Part shown: piece by piece, positions 48,830 to 60,886 of the stretch | Numbering within the stretch: the stretch's first letter is position 1 | Layout: each line of letters opens with the position of its first letter | DNA from: Trifolium pratense | Lineage: Eukaryota; Streptophyta; Magnoliopsida; Fabales; Fabaceae | Assembly: GCF_020283565.1 (NCBI RefSeq) | Contig: NC_060065.1 | Coordinates: 31,732,409-31,796,408 of the forward strand | Direction of reading: 5' to 3' | DNA length: 64,000 nucleotides | Notes under the pieces: generated by a model | Told to the model about the DNA's origin: nothing | Database searches by the model: none | The model's input: only the letters and a program-made list of their open reading frames with translations | Translations under genes and position numbers: made by a program

Positions 48830-49857
48830 CGGCTTAGGTTATGAGTCTGATATACATTTCCATTTTAGACGAGTTTTTTTCCCTGGAAAATTTACGGGCT
48901 CTAATCAATTGACCACTCTGGAGTTCAAAGCCTAGTTCTTCAAGTAAAATTTTGATCTTCAATTGAGCTCGTATTTAAGGCACTGTTTTTCTCTTCCCGC
49001 ACCTCGTGCACCTTAAGGTATGTTTTATTAGTATCATGTTTCATTGTTAACATGTGTGGATTAACACTACTTCTTAGCATCAATCTTTAATTGCTATTTT
49101 GCTACTGAAATTGGCAATCTGTTTTGTGTCTTGATATAATACTGCTATGCTTGGTGGAACTCAATTTCCAAAGGTTTCTTTTTCTTGTTTGTGCAGTTTT
49201 TAATTTCTATTTTTGACATGAGCATTTGGCTCGAATTGTATGCAACAGTTATTTATAGTATGTATTTCATCCCCTGAAATGATTTGTTCGGTTCCTCAAC
49301 ATCAGTGTTTTTCAGGTTATCTGGAATCTCAAAAATCCGTAACTAATAGGAAATTCAGTCTTCAAATGCCATGGTTGAGTTTAAAACTGGGAATGATGTA
49401 TAATAGCCTGAGAAATCTGTTAAGTATCTCAGTTTTCCTAATCCTATGTATGTATTACCTGGAAGTACTAGTTTCATAGTTTCTAACATCCACATGTGAA
49501 TCTGCAAACTTGCATAGAAGCTTCTTATAGACCTAATGTCACACTGAACTGATCATGATTACAAATACTGTCATCTCAGAAAGGAGGAAGCGACAAAATT
49601 GGACAAAAAGTATACTCATCAGTCACCACTGATCACATCAGGCATGCTGCAGCGAAGATTGTGATCGATGACTTGTAAGCTATGTGCACATTGATAAGGG
49701 AATAATCAATTTTTTCTTCATGATATTTTAACCCCAGACACACAGAATCTGTTATCAAATCTTTCTTGGAACTTCCACTTCTTGACACGCCCACCCGGGG
49801 GACCGTGTCTTTTATGAAACTCGAGCATTCTATGCACAATTTCTTTTTATATATATA

Positions 49858-49981
49858 CTCCCTCCGTCCCAAATTATAAGGAAAAATTGGTCAAAGAAAG
49901 TTAATGTATTTGGTTAAAAATTTGGACTAAATACATCAACTTTGTTTGACCGATTTTCCCTTATATTTTGAGATGGAGGAG
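49858..49981. mobile_element. Tc1/mariner-type MITE, 124 bp, TA target duplication
   Basis: CTCCCTCCGTCCCAAATTAT pairs with ATATTTTGAGATGGAGGAG, flanked by TA (49856-49857, 49982-49983). The internal arms GGAAAAATTGGTCAAAGAAA and GTTTGACCGATTTTCC also pair. Confidence 0.85.
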
Positions 49982-49983
49982 TA

Positions 49984-51059
49984 TTTCGTACCTATGATTT
50001 ATGATTGATTCAATAGTGATATTTCACATGTAATTGAAGTGTTTATGCTACCTTTTTGGAACAATAATTTCTATCCACCTCCTAGTTACTCAAATTTGCT
50101 AAAATTCTTTTTTGTTAAAATATACTTTACCAGAAGGTGTTTTTAATAAAATGCTGCATTTTAGAGGTGGCTGAGCAATCATCTTTTGCAACAACCATTT
50201 GTATTAATCCACCATAAGGTCTTAGCATCAATCCCATAATCACATTTCCATTCAAATGTAGAATGAAATAATGCAATGACTTATTCACCCCAATTTTATT
50301 TTATTTTTGAACAAATCACTTTGCTTGAAATGTCATTAAAAAAGAAACCAACAAGTCTAAGTCTCCTTTTGGATATAGAATTCTACATAAATTTCCCTAC
50401 CCTCCATTCTAACACTATTTTGATTACCCACCTTTATCATAGGTGTATATGCTCCCCTTCTTAATCCATTATAGGGGGTCTACAGTTCAAATCACTGCCA
50501 TTTTTAATTAAAGCTTTGTTCATTTGTAGCATTCCTAAGATTGGAATTTACTTTAATGCAAATGCAAGTGACCAGAAAATCATTTCTAAGATTGGAATTT
50601 ACTTTACAACATTCCTGACAATGACAACCTAATGAAATGACAAATTGCTTGAAATGCATTCATAGGGTCTTATAAATAGAAACAAATTGAGTACAAGGAA
50701 ATGCTAAATTTACATTACATAACAATAAACTAAACCTCAGTGTTAGCACCTATAATCCATCGTGTTCTCTACCTACTTTTATCCCTAAAAATATACAACT
50801 TTTGTTATTTTAATCTCTATTGAATTTTAATTTATTTAGTCCTTACATTTAACAAAATTAGTCTCTCAACAGGACTAAATCACATGGTCTTTATATCTTT
50901 AAGGACTAAGAATGTTTAAAGTTTAAATAGAGACTTAAATGCAACAAATGAAATATATTTTGAAGTGTGCTAATCAAACACTAGAAGTGAAAAATGTCTA
51001 GACAAGAGAATGAGGCTGTTAAACTAAACTACTCAAAATTTTACATCAGAAGCAGAAAA
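49984..51059. other. Gap between the convergent AGO2 and O-fucosyltransferase-like genes
   Basis: GATTGGAATTTACTTTA is repeated at 50540 and 50590. A 'TTTAGTCCTTACATTTAAC' type repeat lies at about 50790-50950. No gene or RNA is seen. It includes the 3' UTR of the minus-strand gene. Confidence 0.4.
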
Positions 51060-52496
51060 TTAAATATGTCCCTTGCAATTAGAGACATGATTGGTGCCAT
51101 AACTTATTGTTTGAAGACTTGATTCAGACATATTTGTAATCCATCTCATTGCACCATTTGATTCACCTGGTACATTGTATGCATAAGAAGGCCATCTTAC
51201 ATCGGTTCCGCACATTCTCGCGACACTCATTCCGATCATTTTATGTGTTCTTTCAAGAACTACAAGACTTGAAAATGTCGAGAAACTGTTTCCAACAAAG
51301 ATATCAGCTTGTAAACAAACTTCATAGTCAATTGCAGATTGAATCAGATATGAATACTTCTTATAGATTCCTTCAACGCCAAGTTTCTTCTTCTCATAAG
51401 GAAGAAACCCTTCTCCCCAATCTTCCATTATGGATGAATTGTTAAGGAGTTTATCCGCTACCGCGAGATAAATAACGGTTGGAGTTTTTTTCAAACCAAT
51501 TACTATGTTTCTAACTCTTTCCACTATCTCTTTCTTGCTACTGCATATTTGATCAGTGTTCAATCTTTGCTCTAACTTTTTGCAATGAATCATCCAATCA
51601 ATTTCTATCCTCATATGGACCGCAACATATGGAAGAGGCTGAAATGAAGACCTACCTGTTGGAAAAAACAACATAGAGAAATTAAGGAACACGGCCAAAC
51701 ACAAGAATATAATGTGAAAAACTTCAGAACTGGAGAAAAAACTAAGACTGTCGTTTAATTAGGTGATACCTTTTTGCAGTTCAATTGATCTGGTGTTTCC
51801 AACTTCCCTAATCCTAGACACAACCTTTTCCACTTCGTTACGAATCTCATCAATCAAAACCAAACACTCGAAAACCTTTGCATAGTCCTTCAAAGGCCAA
51901 TGATCATGCCATAAGAAAGGGTTTTTCCCTAAAATTTCAATTACCTCATAGTCATCATAAGAGCCTTTACTATACTCTTTCAATTGTGATAAATCTCTAT
52001 CCAATGTCCACTTCCTTCCACTCCCTTTCAACATTTCAAGCACTCGAGTTCTATTCAAGACATCGGAATAACGCCCTAACCGGACAAAACCACTACAAAG
52101 TGCATTAAACTTTTTGAATTGGAATACTTTGTCGAACGAAATTGGTTGCAATAGCTCAATTTCTTTATAAAAAAGGGATGCACTAAAGCTAGGCATCAAA
52201 AGTGTTCTATTCAACATTCTAGCAGTAAGACAAGCCCTTGCGAACGCTATCTTCTGATTATTTAATCCCCAAACAAGCTGTGGAACTACTAAAAACTTAA
52301 ATGGCCTAATTCCGAATTCGGAAGAACTCATTGATGGTTGAGAGTGGTTGTGGATATATACAAGATTTCTCCACTCAATTCCATCAAAGCTAGGGAAAAA
52401 AAGTACTCTTAGGATCAAAATAGTAACAAACAAAACCATGCATTTGCTAGTTATTGAATTCAAAGTTCCACCAAATAACTTCAACAATGCCTCCAT
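51060..52496 (-). CDS. O-fucosyltransferase family protein (plant DUF246 type), 440 aa
   Basis: Two minus-strand exons, 52496-51770 and 51655-51060, join in frame across a 114-bp GT-AG intron (1323 nt). Residues about 18-36 (SKCMVLFVTILILRVLFF) are a single signal-anchor, giving a type II Golgi topology. Family marks include QLVWGLNNQKIAFARACLTA (donor-sugar loop, usually GGLNQ in relatives), LPYVAVHMRIEIDW with H256 and R258 at the HxR position expected for GDP-fucose binding, VIYLAVAD and DIFVGNSFSTFSSLVVLERT. Closest remembered relatives are uncharacterised Arabidopsis O-fucosyltransferase family proteins such as At4g17430. The substrate is unknown; cell-wall glycans or glycoproteins are candidates. 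It is shorter than many family members (about 500 aa) but shows no break. Confidence 0.85.
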
Positions 52497-53178
52497 GTAA
52501 GATTCAATTCTCCATGCAAAGATTCAAACTTTGTTTTAACTTAATAATAACTCATTAACTTACACAATAGCATCACTTAGATAAATTGTCACCAACATCA
52601 GTGCCAAGATCCAATTTTGAATCCCTTTTCATAATCTGAAAGAGAAATGCAAAAAGCATAATCAGCAACAACAAAAAAATTATTTTTTTAATTCATTCCA
52701 AAGATTAAAAAAGAAAAGGGAAATAAGAAAACAAAATCAGCATGACCCAGAATAGTATATGGAATTGTAATGTGAAAAAGATTGAATTTCTATTCTAAAT
52801 TATGTCATTGAACTTGCATTAAGAAAAAGAAAGGGGAAAAAAAAATGTTGCATTTGCATGCATCTATGTTTTCAAGCCAAAATAACAGACACACATGTAA
52901 ATGAATCTCGGCAACAAACATTATGAGATTCATGTCAGAACCTAGGATTGTGAAAAAGTAAAAGAAAAAAACAAGAATGCATGTTAGGATTAAAATGAGG
53001 ATTATTAGATGCATGTAGAACACAGTGTGTCTGCATGCATGTTGATATGTTTACCTTTGAAATGAGAAATAATGAGTGATTGAAATTGAATAACAGCGGT
53101 TGGGAAATGGGCAGAGGAAGAACAGAGTGTCTCAAAAGAAAGAACCACATGGATTGGAATGGAACTAGAAATAATAAT

Positions 53179-53432
53179 AGTTTCTCCGTCCCTAATTATA
53201 AGTCTATGTTTGACAAATTCATTTATTTTGTTTTGACCGTATTTTTATAATAATATATAGATGTAAATATTAGTATATAAGATCTTGTTCAATTTGTTTT
53301 GATGAGTATTTTTAAAATATTAAATTTTTATAATTTTTACTAATATACAATTAAAGATATTAGCGATTAAAATTGTGCATTGGCGCACGTGCAATGTCAA
53401 ACAGAATCTTATAATTAGGGACAGAGAGATGT
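53179..53432. mobile_element. MITE upstream of the O-fucosyltransferase-like gene
   Basis: CTCCGTCCCTAATTATAAGT followed by CTATGTTTGACA is inverted at the right as TGTCAAACAGAATCTTATAA followed by TTAGGGACAGAGAG. It is about 250 bp and the AT-rich interior has no frame. It resembles mariner-derived legume MITEs. Confidence 0.75.
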
Positions 53433-55174
53433 TCCGAATGAATCAAGATCTTTTTCAGTTTTTGCTCTCTTTATTTTTGTTATTACTAAAGTTTTGAAAA
53501 TATAAATACAATAAATCAATGATGTAATATTTGGTAGATTCAATTATTTAATATATTTATAAAATTCTTCAAAATTATAGTAATCGTGAGAAAAAGCGAG
53601 ACGCGAGAAAATCTCAAATCGTTATGGACCAAAAAAAAATTGAGAGAGATTTGTTGAAAGTTGGAATGGAAATATAAGATGGGAGTATGGATCCTCTCCA
53701 TTTTTCAAAAGAAATGAAAATGTGCATTATTATAGTTTTGAAGTAAATCAACAATATAAATACACAAATACACGTCTTTTAAAAATTATTAATATTATTT
53801 TAATATTTTTTACAATGATATTATTTTAATATTTATACACAAAAATTTTAATAATTGTACTGTCTATTTTTAAAACAAAATGGAAAAAATCTCTACTCAT
53901 AAGATGAAGCCAAAAAGTAAATTATATATTATCCTCGACCTCTCTCTCCTAACTCTTTATCTTTCTTAAGTCCATTTTAAAATTTTGCAACAAAAAAAAA
54001 GTGTTGTTTCTTAAACATTTATAATAAGTAAATCTCAGATGGAAATAAAATGTAAAAATTTCGCAACACTTTTATTTTTACAAAAACTTCTCGATACTTA
54101 GACTATCTTCAATGGTGGTACTTATATTTTTAAGTATTAGTACCTAATAGATATTTCTATTGAAGCAAAAATAAAATGGTATCTAATAGGTACTGATTCT
54201 ACAATAAGACATAGTACCTATATATTTTATGTGAGACTCATTTATAATGATGTTGAGTTATTTGAGAAATGTGTTATTAGTGGGACCAATTTAGAACTTT
54301 GTAAGAGGTTTTTGAGTTGGAGGGATTGAGTACTTATTATGTACTATTATTAAAAAATTATAAATGAGTGATGTGTACACGTGGGTCCCACTTAAGTACT
54401 CAAAAAATGAGTAGCTCCGTTGTGGATATTCTTAATATGTGTGTGTTTCACTACCACTATGTTTGGAATTTGGATACTAAAGAAAATAGTGAGAAGGAAA
54501 ATAAAAGAGAAGAGATAGAAGATAAGTTGACTAAAAATTTTATACGGTTTGAATGAATAGAAAAGTGAGAAGAAATAGATTAATAAAAATGGCACAATAA
54601 CAAATTTACTCTTTCTAATTATAAAAAATTAATGTACGAAAATAGACTAGTTTTTTTTTCTTTTTTTTATACAAGAAAAAAATAGACTAGTTGAATAAGG
54701 GCAATGTTGGGAAATTATTTATTTCCACTTCTTGACACACCTCTTGCTTAATATGGAGAGAATTTTTTGTTTTTGTTTTTTTATAATTACTAACCATTAT
54801 ATTTCTCTTTCTCTCCTTATTCGTGTCCTTATTCAATCTACAGAAATAGTCAATTTATTTATCATCTCTTTCTCTTCCATATTTCTCTCTTTTATAAATT
54901 TACCTAAACAAATATAGTGTAAGTGATACTTTTCTATTATTTCTTTTCTCTTGCAATGAATGGGACTAATCAATCACACTTACCTAAACCCTAAATAATG
55001 TATATGATCTACAAGGAGCCGAATTGCATGCAGTTATACAATCAGGAAAGATCTGGTCGTCCGATTAAGATCATACGATCTAGATATAAAGATGATTTAA
55101 TCAAACTATATAGCTGCATTACATCTATATCATATGATTAAGATCAAATGGTCGGATACCTAATAACACTTAGA
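53433..55174. other. AT-rich intergenic region with one probable MITE
   Basis: A probable MITE spans about 54098-54437. CTTAGACTATCTTCAATGGT followed by GGTACTTA is inverted as TGAGTAGCTCCGTTGTGGAT followed by ATTCTTAA. Its CTTCAATGG/CCGTTGTGG subterminal motif is typical of Harbinger-like MITEs. Small frames in this stretch are low complexity. Confidence 0.5.
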
Positions 55175-55330
55175 TGAGATAGCGTGAGTCTCTTCTAGCT
55201 TAACCAAGGTCCTGGGTTCGATCTCTGGCTTGGGCATGCGTGTTAAAACTCTTAGGGAGAGTTTGCCACCGATTTGGATCCCACAAGGCTCGATGGATTA
55301 GTCTCTGTACCCGGTTTACACCAAAAAAAT
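55175..55330 (+). mobile_element. tRNA-derived SINE (family also at 2485 and 63350)
   Basis: CTTAGATGAGATAGCGTGAG, CTTCTAGCTTAACCAAGG, TGGGTTCGATCTCTGGCTTG (B box) and AGGGAGAGTTTGCCACCGAT follow in order. The end reads TACCCGGTTTACACC plus a short A run. Confidence 0.75.
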
Positions 55331-55663
55331 CAAACGGTCGGATCTTCCCTAACTGAATCATATTTAATCAAACTAATGTTTCATACATGACAAAATTGTT
55401 CAATACCTTAAATATTTGTTATGTGTTGTTGTTTTCTATATTGTTATTTACAATATTATTTTGTTTATTACTTGCTTTTTATAAATCAAATTTATACATC
55501 GGACATTGCATTATATGCAGAGTGCAGAATTCGAACCTCGATCATCTCATTTATCCTTTAAGACTAGAATTTTTTTTAACTAAACTACATGGCCAAATAA
55601 AAATAATCAAATTTATACGTACAACTCTACCGTTTTGAAATCAAGTTTAGTAAAATTTTCACC

Positions 55664-55830
55664 AAATGTTAGTTAGTTCAGTGGTGATTGACGCTGAACT
55701 TGGTAGGAAAGACCATGGTTCGATTCCGCACAACTGCATTTGGAAGGAGACTGAAACCACATAATGCCATAACTCGCCCCAAATTCTGAACTACCAGGAT
55801 CTCCTTCTCCTAGGAACTAGAGGGTGAAAA
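55664..55830 (+). mobile_element. tRNA-derived SINE (family also at 24960, opposite strand)
   Basis: ATGTTAGTTAGTTCAGTGGT (A box) and CCATGGTTCGATTCCGCACA (B box) precede CTGCATTTGGAAGGAGACTG and ACTCGCCCCAAATTCTGAAC. An A-rich tail is present near 55825-55840. Confidence 0.75.
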
Positions 55831-55969
55831 AAATAATTAAAATCTATCAATAACGACATTATCGGTTAATCATTAATCACAATATATTTTTCTGGATTTA
55901 GAATTTGACAATAATAGTAGTAGTAATAGAATAATAGTACCAAATTCCAACCACTTTACAGATAAGGAG

Positions 55970-57217
55970 CAGTGTTTTAAAAACCGGACCGGTCATCGAA
56001 CCGGCGAGGGTACTGGGTCACTGGTTCATTGGTCGAACCACTGGGTCACTGGTCGAACCGCATGACAAACCGGATTAAACCGGATTAAACCGATGGAATG
56101 AACCGGTCTCTATGATAAGACTATATAGTTATTAAACCGGTTGAATCAGATAACTCGGTCTTTAAAAAAGTATAAAAATATGAAAATTTGAAAATTTCAT
56201 AAAAAGAATGCCATAAATTCTATAAAACAAGGACATATACCACTAATAATAATAAATAAATTTTTATATAAAGAATGTCATATACAAATAAATTATGTTT
56301 ATAGGTTTTAAAAGAATAAATAATAATTTTATATCTTACCAAAAAAAATTGTATGTCAAATATACTTGATTTATTTTTATTTGGTTAAAAAGAAAAGTAG
56401 TCTTTTTATAATACTTTGGGCTATTAATTTACCTAGTTTTGTTGACCCAAAAGCCCAAATAAAAGCTATAACCCTAAAATTGAAATTTCATTACTCCTAT
56501 TACACAACCTACTTGCACAGCAGCTCTATCTTCTCTCTTCCTCCATCTGTTACGTTTTTTCTTTCTTTTTTCTCTCTTTTCTTTGATTCTTTTCTCCTCA
56601 CTATTTAGCCAGATCTTTGTTCTTTCTTTTCTTTCTTCTTTTCTCTCTCTCTCTGCCTTTCTTTCATCTTACTGATTTTTTTTTTCTTCTTTCAAACATG
56701 CCTAATATTGATTTTGTTAGCCAAGGTTAGACCTTTTCGGTGATTGATCTATGGATTTCAGTTCATGGGATGATATTGTTACTTTCTTCTTGGAATATTC
56801 AAATGGGTTAATAATTTTGAGCAAACATTTGTTTCTTTTCTATTGTTATTAGTTTTGCCCTATCCAATGTTACTTCTTGTTATGCTTTGGATATCAAGTG
56901 AAATTTGTTTCGTTTCAAAACAATTTCATCCGTTCTGCTTGTTGTTTACCGTAACAAAAAAAAAAAGCGTACAAAAGAAAGAAAAAAAAAAACGTAAAAA
57001 AAAAAAGCATAAAAAAAATTTAAAAAATCTGCCCGCAAATAAACCGGCCGGTTCAAAAAACCGCCGGTTCACCGGTTTTTCCGGTTTCCACCGGTTCATT
57101 CCGGTTTCCACCGGTTCATTAGCATGTCCGGTCCAACAATCAGACCAGACCGGTTTACCTCCGGTTTCCGGTTCAACCGGTTCGACCGGCCGGTCCGGTC
57201 CGGTTTTTAAAACACTG
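55970..57217 (+). mobile_element. 1,248-bp hAT-type non-autonomous element, copy 1
   Basis: Ends CAGTGTTTTAAAAACCGGAC and its exact complement GTCCGGTTTTTAAAACACTG are terminal inverted repeats. The 8-bp target duplication ATAAGGAG lies at 55962-55969 and 57218-57225. CAGTG ends plus 8-bp duplication indicate the hAT superfamily. Both flanks carry CCGGTT-rich subterminal repeats. The middle has promoter-like parts: AAGCCCAAATAAAAGC, AACCCTAAAA, a long CT-rich leader-like tract and ATGCCTAATATTGATTTTG. No transposase is present. It ends about 400 bp before the RBR start codon. Frames inside (56366-56608, 56843-57250) are not independent genes. Confidence 0.92.
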
Positions 57218-57620
57218 ATAAGGAGTATGGCACCTTCACTTCTTTCTTGATACCCTTTTCTCTCTTCTCTCTCCACAAAAGTCAATGAATGACCTATGAA
57301 TGAGGGTCCATATTCATTTTTTTTCCAACCTCAAAAATTTGATTTTGATTGTTGGGTCTTACAGCATCATCACACCCTCTTTTGTTCTTCAGATGAAAGA
57401 GGAATCAGATTTCTGAATCACATTCATTCAATTTTTTCCAACTTTGATTCATCAATAGGGTCCAAAAGGGCCATTTTTTGTTGTCAAAGTTTAGAATTTT
57501 TTTATTGGGCATTTTCATTGTTGATAAAAAATTGATTTTTTTAGATCAATTTGTTAATGGGTCATGCTGAATTATTGTAGTAATTGAAAATCTGCTATTT
57601 TATTTTTGGAAATTTGGAAA

Positions 57621-59811
57621 ATGGAAGATCAAGATTTTTTAGGTTATGAAACATTTGTTAATGTTGAGGAGGAGGAAGAAGAAGAAGAAGAAGATGAGTT
57701 TTGCAGTTGTTGTGAAGATGAAGAACATGAAGAAGAAGAAGAAAGAGAACAAGATGAAGAAGAAGAATGGAAAGATACTGAGGAGAAAGTGGTGGAAAAT
57801 TTGAAGGAAGAACTTGATGAATTTTCAGTAAGAATGTTCTTTAAAGGATTATCAATAACTGGAATTGAAAATTCAACTTCAGGGTTTTCTGGAATTGGAG
57901 TGTTTATGGAAAGATCATCAAAATTTTCTCCTATAAGGGTGCAAAAAAGGCTTGATTTTTATGCTGATGAGGCTATGGTTGAATACTTAGCACTCATGGA
58001 TGGTTTACTTGAAGCTTTGCAGAATAAGATCCGTAGAGTTTATGCCTTTACAGATTCTGAATTGTTGTATAAGGTTAGTGATTCAATAATTGATTCTATG
58101 ATTTATTTGTTGTATAAGGTTACTGACAAACCCTAGAATGCCAAAATTGAATGTCATTTGTACTTAAATTTTCTTTTTTTAGTATTGACCCTGTTTGGAT
58201 AAACACCTTATTTTAGTGCTTATGTATATGTTATTTCTACAACAAAAGATAAAATCAAATCAAATTGTTTATAGTCCTTATAAGATATAAGTTGTTGTTT
58301 TCATACTATCATGGAGTACTTGTAGAAACAAGCCAAACCAGGCTTATGCACATGTAATAAGTTGTTTTCATAAGTTCTCTCAAACAGAAGATAAACTCAA
58401 ATAAGTCAATCCAAACAAGCCTATATGCCTTGTTATTTTTCCTCCATTTATGCTTCTTAGTGTTCATGTTTGACTTTTGTGGATGAACATATGTAAGCAT
58501 TATTTTCTATTTCTTACTTCTAAAGTGTTGTGCAATTCTTGGTTGTGCTTAAACATGCTATGATCTTTTCATTTCATAATATTTGTTTTCTTAATGCATC
58601 TAGTATGTATATCATTTACTTCTCATTTCCTTGATTTGAATTTTCCTATTTTTGGACCCTTCGTTTAGTTTCTTTAGTTTGCATGTTAATTTTTTTTTAG
58701 AGGTTCATGTACTAGAAGCCATGTTATGACTCAATTTCATCATCACATTACTATTTTCTATTAAAGGTGAAAGGATTTTCTTGATACTGCTGTTTATCAT
58801 GCATGATGTATAGGCCCTTTTCTCGACCATAATACGAATTCTATGCGGACTACTAGGATTAGTCACCACTCAAACATCACATATAGCCTACAAAGTTTTT
58901 CTTGACACATACATTAATTGACATTACTTTGATATATGCCATTGTCACTACACTCTATTCACTCTTAAGTTGTGTGTGTGTGTGTGTGTGTGTGTTTAGT
59001 AGGTCACTTGTCTTTAACTATGTTTTGTTTGAATGTGGATCTTTTAACAGATAACATTTGAGGAAAATTCGGACATGCCGCTTTTGATGGCATTAAGAGA
59101 AAGGATTCTAGAACATGCCAATAATTTTGAAACTTTCGATCTGAAGCTTATACCAAGCATTGATCTTGAGCAGCCACTGCAGTTGGCCAAAGTAGCTATG
59201 GGACTCGTCACTTTTCCTGTGACTGGCAAAACATCACTCGAGAATTGCTCTATTTGTTGCGACGACAAGCCAGTACCAATGATGATTACCTTGAAATGTT
59301 CACACACATTCTGTTCACATTGCTTGAGATCCTATGCTGACGGTAAGCTACAATGTTGTCAAGTCCCTATAAGATGTCCTCAACCCGGATGCAGATATTG
59401 TATCTCGTCACCCGAATGCAAGTCTTTTCTTCCATTCACCTCGTATGAATCTCTTGAGAAATCCCTTTCGGAAGCAAATATTGTGCAGTCAGAAAGATTT
59501 TATTGTCCGTTTCCGAATTGCTCCGTTCTCCTTGATCCTTGCGAGTGTTTATCGGCAATGGACGGTTCATCTAGTCAGTCAGACAATTCTTGTATCGAGT
59601 GTCCTGTTTGTAAGAGGTTTATCTGTGTGGAGTGTGGTGTTCCTTGGCATTCTTCCATGACCTGTGAAGAATACCAGAATTTGCCAGAGGAGGAGAGAGA
59701 TGCTTCTGACATTACATTGCATCGTCTTGCTCAGAATAAAAGGTGGAAGCGTTGTCAGCAGTGTCGTAGAATGATTGAGCTTTCTCAAGGTTGTTACCAC
59801 ATGACATGCTG
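57621..59811 (+). CDS. RBR (RING-IBR-RING) E3 ubiquitin ligase, final exon not visible
   Basis: Exon 1 (57621-58073) and exon 2 (59051-59811) join in frame; the downstream donor GTAAGA at 59812 implies at least one more exon. Residues 1-60 are highly acidic with long Glu runs. RING1 starts near residue 217 (CSICCDDKPVPMM ... CSHTFCSHCLRSYA ... CPQPGC). The IBR follows (CPFPNCSVLLD ... CPVCKRFICVECGVPWH). RING2 begins CQQCRRMIELSQGCYHMTC and breaks off at the splice site, so its catalytic cysteine and last zinc ligands are missing from the visible part. RBR ligases pass ubiquitin from E2 through a RING2 cysteine to substrates. Without splicing the frame would stop just after TCW. No matching third exon was found up to 64000, so it lies beyond the window or has been lost. 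Confidence 0.85.
58188..58425. mobile_element. AGCTTAT-family MITE in RBR intron 1, reverse orientation
   Basis: CCTGTTTGGATAAACACCTT at the left and AACTCAAATAAGTCAATCCA at the right correspond to the reversed ends of the intron family. The interior includes GTGCTTATGTATATGTTATT, ATAAGTTGTTTTCATAAGTT and CTCTCAAACAG. Confidence 0.75.
58971..58995. repeat. (GT)n microsatellite in RBR intron 1
   Basis: About twelve GT units lie roughly 55 bp before the exon 2 acceptor at 59051. Confidence 0.85.
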
Positions 59812-60114
59812 GTAAGATACAACATCTCTTTGTATGAAAATAAAAATGCAATTCATTTTATATGCATTTCTCTACGTAACCCATTATTGCATATCTGAAT
59901 CTAACTTCGATGTTGCAGTCGAAGTATATATTTAAATTGGAATGACAGCTTATAAAAACTTACAATAATACAAAAGCGACAGATCTGCCAACTGAAACTA
60001 GTTTTACATGCGAGTTTTGTTTTCTTATTTGTCTTAATTCCTTCTTACAATTATATGATAAGAACTTGCATATACTCTAAAAATTTAAAATGAAACTTTC
60101 TAAAGAGTGTAGAC

Positions 60115-60244
60115 CGATGTTTTAAGAACCGGACCGAAGATCGAACCGGTTAGTGTTCTTGGTCATGATTCAACCAGATTGCAGTATTGCCGTGATCAAA
60201 CCAACCGACGAACTGGCTGGTTTGGTCTGGATTTTAAAATATTG
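60115..60244. mobile_element. Short (130-bp) relative of the hAT elements
   Basis: The left end CGATGTTTTAAGAACCGGAC and right end TCTGGATTTTAAAATATTG resemble eroded CAGTGTTTTAAAAACCGGAC ends. Flanks GTGTAGAC (60107-60114) and GTGTAGAT (60245-60252) match at 7 of 8 positions. The body carries ATCGAACCGGTTAGTG, like the subterminal region of the long copies. It looks like an older deletion derivative. Confidence 0.65.
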
Positions 60245-60396
60245 GTGTAGATCTTAATTAAGTATATGGTAGGTATTAGATACAGTCAAGAGGAAATATT
60301 AAATTATTGATGGAAGGACAGCCCTGTATCAAGGTGATAACTGATAACAGGTCTGGTTTCTGGAAATACATAAAAGCAAATGCAGAAAAGTTATTT

Positions 60397-60885
60397 CCCT
60401 CTCTCTCTCTCTCTCTCCCCTAAACATGGCCGGGTGCATTGCACTTCTTACTTTGATTAGGTGCATCCTTGCTCTTTGGATTCGTCTCATAAGCCTTATA
60501 TTTTGGGCTTTGGGTTTGCTTTGATTTGAGTTTGAGATTTAGAATACTTGCAATCTGTATGTTGCTTAGAATTTGGATTGAACCTAACTCAACCCTACAA
60601 AACCAACTTGTAAGTTGAGGGATGCCCCCTACTTTTTTCAGGTCATATTTCATCCGATGTGAACTCTTAACCCCCCAATGCCCTGGACTAGACTTGGATA
60701 TGTGGAGCGTGACTTAACTTACCCGATAATAGGCGATTTAATGGATCTTGCATAGGCTCTAATCTTAGAATTTAGATTGACTCTAATCAACTCTACAAAA
60801 CCGCCTTGTTAGGTGACGGATGTTTCCACTTATAAACACATTTTCAAGCCATATCAGATCAAATGTGAGACTCTTATAGTTTCAA
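60397..60885. repeat. (TC)n tract and two diverged copies of a dispersed repeat
   Basis: A short (CT)n run lies at about 60399-60418. Two related blocks follow: TTGAACCTAACTCAACCCTA with CAAAACCAACTTGTAAG at about 60570, and GACTCTAATCAACTCTACAA with AACCGCCTTGTTAGGTGA at about 60778. They have the form of fragments of a dispersed, possibly LTR-derived, legume repeat that also occurs at 30660. The identity is uncertain. Confidence 0.45.
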
Positions 60886-60886
60886 C

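Noticed and set aside
56843..57250. 135-codon Lys/Pro-rich frame, also present at 61760
   Set aside because: Both lie within the two hAT copies and run through the CCGG-rich terminal repeats; homopolymer-driven text with no known domain.
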